From NCBI GenBank assembly GCA_002405555.1, contig DHMA01000016.1, forward strand, positions 1 through 16,005: a DNA stretch of 16,005 nucleotides, given 5' to 3'. The translations under genes and the position numbers were made by a program. Positions 12,473 to 16,005 of this stretch are shown here, in pieces. The notes under the pieces are model-generated. The model ran no database searches. It was not told where the DNA came from and worked only from the letters and a program-made list of their open reading frames with translations. This DNA comes from Opitutia bacterium UBA4654. GTDB taxonomy: Bacteria > Verrucomicrobiota > Verrucomicrobiia > Opitutales > Intestinicryptomonadaceae. The first letter of the stretch is position 1. Every line of letters starts with the position of its first letter.

Positions 12473-14335
12473 GTCTGCGCGGCGCATGCGTTTTGATGTT
12501 TTGCGTATCAGGCTTCTTATTGCCAAGTATGCAAGGTTAATAAAACACAGCCCGACAAACCAGTCTCCGTGCCTTACGTAGAACGTGTCTCCCGCCCTGA
12601 AATTCTTGTAGAACACGACGTCGGCAAAGCCCGCGCCCCTGAAATATATGCTGCCGTTAGCGTCGAGCAGGGGGCTTGAGCGTTTGATTTTAAGCGTCGC
12701 GGGTTCGAGCGCGTTTCCGTAGGGGTCGGCAATTTTCAGCGCGGGGGCGGGGGAGGGCGTGTCGGCGTTCCACGTCGAGCCGTCGGCGTTTTTGAGCGTG
12801 AAAGACGGCCTCATGTTTCCGTACTGGTCGAACACCGCGCTCAGCCCGTTGTTCGACGACCTCATGAGCGGCAGGCGCGTAGAGACCGCCTGAAACGCCG
12901 AGTGCGCCGCGTGCTGCCACGCTCCGCCCTCGCGCCCGTACCAAGAGTCGTTCGTGCAGACGAAAAGTATGTCCGCGCCAGCCTTTGCGGTTTCGCGTCC
13001 GAGTTGCGGGAAGATGTCCTCGTAGCAAATCAGCGAGCCGACTTTGTATTTTTTGCCGCGTATTTCCGCCTCCAAAAGCACGGGTTCGCTGCCCGCTTTC
13101 ATGTCGCCCGTCGGCACAACCTTGCCGAGCCACTTGCACCACGACGGCACGTATTCGCCGAACGGCACAAGTCTGCGCTTTGCGTAGAATTTCTCGTAAA
13201 GCCCGTCTTTGGGCGACACCGCGAAAGCCCCGCCCTGCGCGGTTTTTTCGGCGAAGTCGTACGCCATGTTGCCCATGATTATCGGCATTCCGTCTTTCGC
13301 CGAGAGCCGCTCAATCCACTTTTGCATTGCGGGCGCGCCCACTACGGGCCAGCGCGGCGGGGTTGCCGCTTCAGGCCAGAGCGCGACGTCCGCCTGCGCG
13401 AGTTTCAGCCCGTCGGTAAGGCGTTCTATTATTGCGAGGTTGCTTTCGGCGAGCTTTTCGTTCCACTTCAAAATTCCCGCGAAGTCGGTCTGTACCATTC
13501 CCGCGCAGAAGGCGGTTTCGCGGTTTTCGGGGCGCGGCATTTTTGAAATGTAAATCCACACGCCCGACATCGCAAGAGCCAACGCCGCGTAGAATTCGGG
13601 CGAAAAGCGCGAGTACGGAATTTTGCCCGCAAAGTTGCTCGACATCTTCCACCTCTGCCACTCGAAAAGCCTGTAAACGTATTCGGCGATTGCAAGATTG
13701 AAGAAAATCAGCGTAAAAGACACAATCCAGACGCCGCCGTATTCCGCCGTCTGAATCGACGCGGGTCTGAGCCACTGCGAGTGCGCCAGCAGATTCCACG
13801 GAAAGCCCGAAAATATCCACGACCTCACCCATTCGAGCGCGACCCAGAGCGCCGCCGCCCCCGCCAGTTTGACGAGCCTCGCCGCGTGGCTTTCCCCAAG
13901 CGACGGCAGCATTTTGGGCAGCATCGCAAACCACGGAAAAACGAAAAGCCCCGCTATGATTAGCGGCAACAGCGCGACCGCCGCGTAGCCCGCGGGCGGG
14001 TAGACGTGGCGGAGCCACACGAGTATTGCAATCCACGCCGCGTAGGAGAACGCGAACGCGGAAACGAGCCAGATTTTTTTGCCGCGTTTTTTCTGCGCTT
14101 CGGAATCGCGCGGGTCGGATTCGTCGGCAAGCCCCGCGCGTTCGAGCGCGGCGCGTCTTTGCGCCGCCTCGTTTTTTCCGCAGAGGAAGCGGCACGCGAG
14201 TATTGCGGGAACGGCGAAAACGTACGCAAGCTCCGCCGCTCCGAACGGCTCGAACGCCGCGACGTACATGCAGAAAGAAAATGCGACGGCGATGACCGCC
14301 GCCGCATTTGCCGAAGATTTTTTTATTTTTCCCAT
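12464..14335 (-). CDS. lnt: Apolipoprotein N-acyltransferase
   Basis: Lnt transfers a fatty acyl chain from phospholipid to the N-terminus of diacylated lipoproteins in the inner membrane. The N-terminal half has several hydrophobic membrane segments (from about residues 13, 33, 90, 120, 150, 205), and the periplasmic nitrilase domain carries the full catalytic triad: Glu322 (LWPEAATPPRWP), Lys386 (FYAKRRLVPFGEYVP) and Cys437 (GSLICYED), with spacings close to those of E. coli (E267, K335, C387). A final membrane helix follows (GLCFINLAYLAIRSL). At 623 residues it is longer than usual (about 510-540), partly from a charged insert at about 52-88 between early membrane segments. The ATG at 14335 overlaps the end of secA by 13 bp, implying co-transcription. 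Longer upstream frames lie inside secA and are not real. Confidence 0.95.
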   Translation of the reverse strand: MGKIKKSSANAAAVIAVAFSFCMYVAAFEPFGAAELAYVFAVPAILACRFLCGKNEAAQRRAALERAGLADESDPRDSEAQKKRGKKIWLVSAFAFSYAAWIAILVWLRHVYPPAGYAAVALLPLIIAGLFVFPWFAMLPKMLPSLGESHAARLVKLAGAAALWVALEWVRSWIFSGFPWNLLAHSQWLRPASIQTAEYGGVWIVSFTLIFFNLAIAEYVYRLFEWQRWKMSSNFAGKIPYSRFSPEFYAALALAMSGVWIYISKMPRPENRETAFCAGMVQTDFAGILKWNEKLAESNLAIIERLTDGLKLAQADVALWPEAATPPRWPVVGAPAMQKWIERLSAKDGMPIIMGNMAYDFAEKTAQGGAFAVSPKDGLYEKFYAKRRLVPFGEYVPSWCKWLGKVVPTGDMKAGSEPVLLEAEIRGKKYKVGSLICYEDIFPQLGRETAKAGADILFVCTNDSWYGREGGAWQHAAHSAFQAVSTRLPLMRSSNNGLSAVFDQYGNMRPSFTLKNADGSTWNADTPSPAPALKIADPYGNALEPATLKIKRSSPLLDANGSIYFRGAGFADVVFYKNFRAGDTFYVRHGDWFVGLCFINLAYLAIRSLIRKTSKRMRRADAQ

Positions 14336-16005
14336 TTCAGAAGTCGCCAGCCCTCTTCGAGAATCAGGCGTTCGGCCTTTTTGAATTTCATCGTCTGCAC
14401 CTCGCTGCCCTTGGCGATTGTAACGGTGTCGTTGCGCCCGATTTTCGGCAGCTCTATGTGCGTTTCGATTTTCGGCAGCTCGACCTCCTTTTTCGGCGCG
14501 GGCTGTTCGGGTTGCGGCCGCGCTTCGGGGGCGGGCTGTTGCGCGTTCTGCGCGGCTGCTTCCGCACGCTGTTCGGCGTGTTCGGCGGAGGCGTCCACCT
14601 TTTCGCGCAGTCTGTCGATTAGCGTTTGGAGCACTTCCATGCTCGACGCGCTGCGGAAAATTCCCATGCAGACGTCGTTGCGGATTCTGCCCATGAGGGC
14701 TTCGAAGCATTTGTACGCCTCGCTTTTGTACTCGTTGAGCGGGTCTTTCTGACCGTATCCGCGCAGGCCTATGCTGCGGCGCAAGTCCTCCATTTCGGTG
14801 AGGTGGTCCTGCCAGTTTTTGTCGAGCGCGCGCATGAGCACAAAGCGTTCGATTGCTTTGAGGGCTTCGGGATTCTCGATTTCCTCGCGGATTTTGTAGA
14901 CCGCGCGGATTTCGTCGACGACGGTTTTCGTGATGTCTTCGGGCGATTTCCCTTCGAGCTGTTCGGGGATAATCGCGATGGGGAAGCGGCTTGTAATCCA
15001 GCTGCAAAACGCCTGCAAGTCGGCGGAGTCGGGCGCGGAGCCGTTGGGCGAGATTGTCGCGACGCGTTCGTCAAGCTCGTCGCAGATGATGTCGAATACG
15101 AGCTTGCGCGGGTCGTCCGAGTAGAGCGTTTCGTTCCTGAGCCCGTAGACGATTTCGCGCTGTTTGTTGAGCACGTCGTCGTATTGGAGCAGGCGTTTGC
15201 GCATCGAGTAGTTCTGCGCCTCGACCGTTTTCTGCGCGCGCTCAATCGAGCGGTTGAGCAGGGGGTGGTCGAGCGGCTGACCCTCTTGGAATGTCTTTTG
15301 GAGGATTCTCGCCAGCGGCCCGCTGCCGAAGATTCTGAGCAGGTCGTCTTCAAGCGACACGAGGAACTTCGAAAGCCCGTTGTCGCCCTGACGCGCGCAG
15401 CGTCCGCGCAGCTGTCTGTCTATGCGGCGCGATTCGTGGCGTTCAGTGCCCAGAACGTAGAGTCCGCCGAGTTCGTTGACGCCCTCGCCGAGCTTGATGT
15501 CGGTGCCGCGTCCCGCCATGTTTGTGGCGATTGTCACCGCCCCGCGCTGGCCCGCCATTGCGACGATTTCCGCCTCCTGCTGGTGGTGCTTTGCGTTGAG
15601 AACCGTGTGTTCGATGTTTCGGCGTTTGAGCATGCGGCTGAGCACTTCGCTCGCCTCGACCGACGCCGTGCCGACGAGCACGGGCTGTCCGCGTTTGTGC
15701 GCCTCCTGAATTTCGTCGATTGCGGCGTTGTATTTTTCGCGGCGCGTTTTGTAGATTACGTCGTTTTTGTCTATTCTGCGGCAGGGCTTGTTCGTGGGAA
15801 TCGCCATTACGTTAAGCCCGTAGATGTCGTGGAATTCCTGCGCTTCGGTTTCGGCCGTGCCCGTCATGCCCGCGAGCTTTTCGTAGAGGCGGAAGTAGTT
15901 TTGGATTGTGATTGTGGCGTAGGTTTTCGTTTCCTTTTCGATTGCCACTCCCTCCTTTGCCTCCACCGCTTGGTGCAGACCCTCGCTCCAGCGGCGGCCG
16001 TACAT
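14323..16005 (-). CDS. secA: Protein translocase ATPase SecA, C-terminal part (N-terminus outside window)
   Basis: SecA is the ATPase motor that drives preproteins through SecYEG. The window holds the last 560 residues; the gene runs off the right edge and the Met at the edge is internal (family GRRWSEGLHQAVEAKEG). Visible: the GMTGTAETEAQEF motif, the second nucleotide-binding domain with NMAGRGTDIKLG and RQLRGRCARQGDNG (motif VI; the usual SGR is CAR), LVSLEDDLLRIFG, the helical scaffold and two-helix finger with DDVLNKQREIVYGLRNE, and ALDKNWQDHLTEMEDLR. The linker (about 470-515) is Ala/Pro/Gln-rich. The normal zinc-binding end (GRNDPCPCGSGKKYKxC) is replaced: GRND is kept but followed by TVTIAKGSEVQTMKFKK and no cysteine (bases 14439-14326). 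lnt overlaps its 3' end. Confidence 0.97.
   Translation of the reverse strand: MYGRRWSEGLHQAVEAKEGVAIEKETKTYATITIQNYFRLYEKLAGMTGTAETEAQEFHDIYGLNVMAIPTNKPCRRIDKNDVIYKTRREKYNAAIDEIQEAHKRGQPVLVGTASVEASEVLSRMLKRRNIEHTVLNAKHHQQEAEIVAMAGQRGAVTIATNMAGRGTDIKLGEGVNELGGLYVLGTERHESRRIDRQLRGRCARQGDNGLSKFLVSLEDDLLRIFGSGPLARILQKTFQEGQPLDHPLLNRSIERAQKTVEAQNYSMRKRLLQYDDVLNKQREIVYGLRNETLYSDDPRKLVFDIICDELDERVATISPNGSAPDSADLQAFCSWITSRFPIAIIPEQLEGKSPEDITKTVVDEIRAVYKIREEIENPEALKAIERFVLMRALDKNWQDHLTEMEDLRRSIGLRGYGQKDPLNEYKSEAYKCFEALMGRIRNDVCMGIFRSASSMEVLQTLIDRLREKVDASAEHAEQRAEAAAQNAQQPAPEARPQPEQPAPKKEVELPKIETHIELPKIGRNDTVTIAKGSEVQTMKFKKAERLILEEGWRLLKWEK

Noticed and set aside
14336..15007. Lnt frame extended upstream into secA
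   Set aside because: The extension reads secA DNA in the wrong frame and is Arg-rich; the membrane protein begins at 14335.
1..16005. CRISPR array, tRNA or rRNA genes, insertion sequences, phage genes
   Set aside because: No direct-repeat array, cloverleaf, transposase or phage motif was recognised on either strand by reading; the window is dense core coding sequence.

Overview
The window looks like a chromosomal core region of a GC-rich member of the Verrucomicrobiota (PVC group), perhaps an Opitutae-type lineage. This placement is an inference from protein flavour: the SecA helicase motif reads RGRCARQGD, the family-4 uracil-DNA glycosylase has an NWRP form of its second motif, and a secreted protein ends in what looks like an SHD1-like domain, common in Planctomycetes/Verrucomicrobia. 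Genes are tightly packed and most starts lack a Shine-Dalgarno motif. No tRNA, rRNA, CRISPR array, insertion sequence or phage gene was seen.

Layout. (1) 33-3128, minus strand: a compact rpoN - tsaB - alr-like operon (1-nt gap, then a 25-bp overlap). The alr-like protein has Ser where alanine racemases carry the PLP lysine, so it is probably not a racemase. (2) 3129-3562: the only long non-coding stretch, AT-rich, with two inverted copies of a perfect palindrome (core AGTATT-N3-AATACT), a further inverted repeat and a small hairpin; it separates rpoN from a divergent gene. (3) 3563-5149, plus: a secreted 528-residue protein of unknown function with a Ser/Asn/Gly-rich segment, a CsgG/FlgT-like region, a helical stretch and a possible C-terminal SHD1-like domain; a bidirectional terminator follows. 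(4) 5205-6703, minus: a stand-alone CoaC-type decarboxylase and a family-4-like uracil-DNA glycosylase (4-bp overlap). (5) 6749-7474, plus: rsmE, whose stop codon overlaps that of the convergent next operon. (6) 7471-10247, minus: enoyl reductase (MECR/ETR-like) - queF - DegP/HtrA-like protease, with 1-nt gaps. (7) 10372-12396, plus: M3 oligopeptidase, followed by a bidirectional terminator. (8) 12464-16005, minus: secA (N-terminal part outside the window) overlapping lnt.

Biologically the region is mostly housekeeping: protein export and lipoprotein maturation (secA, lnt, and a DegP-like protease that may itself be a lipoprotein), tRNA and rRNA modification (tsaB, queF, rsmE), DNA repair, CoA and fatty-acid metabolism, peptide degradation and the alternative sigma factor 54. 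The most interesting points are departures from family norms: the alr-like pseudoenzyme, a SecA whose C-terminal zinc motif is replaced, a uracil glycosylase lacking at least two of the four Fe-S cysteines, and the paired palindromes between rpoN and the secreted protein gene. No complete new multi-gene system was recognised.
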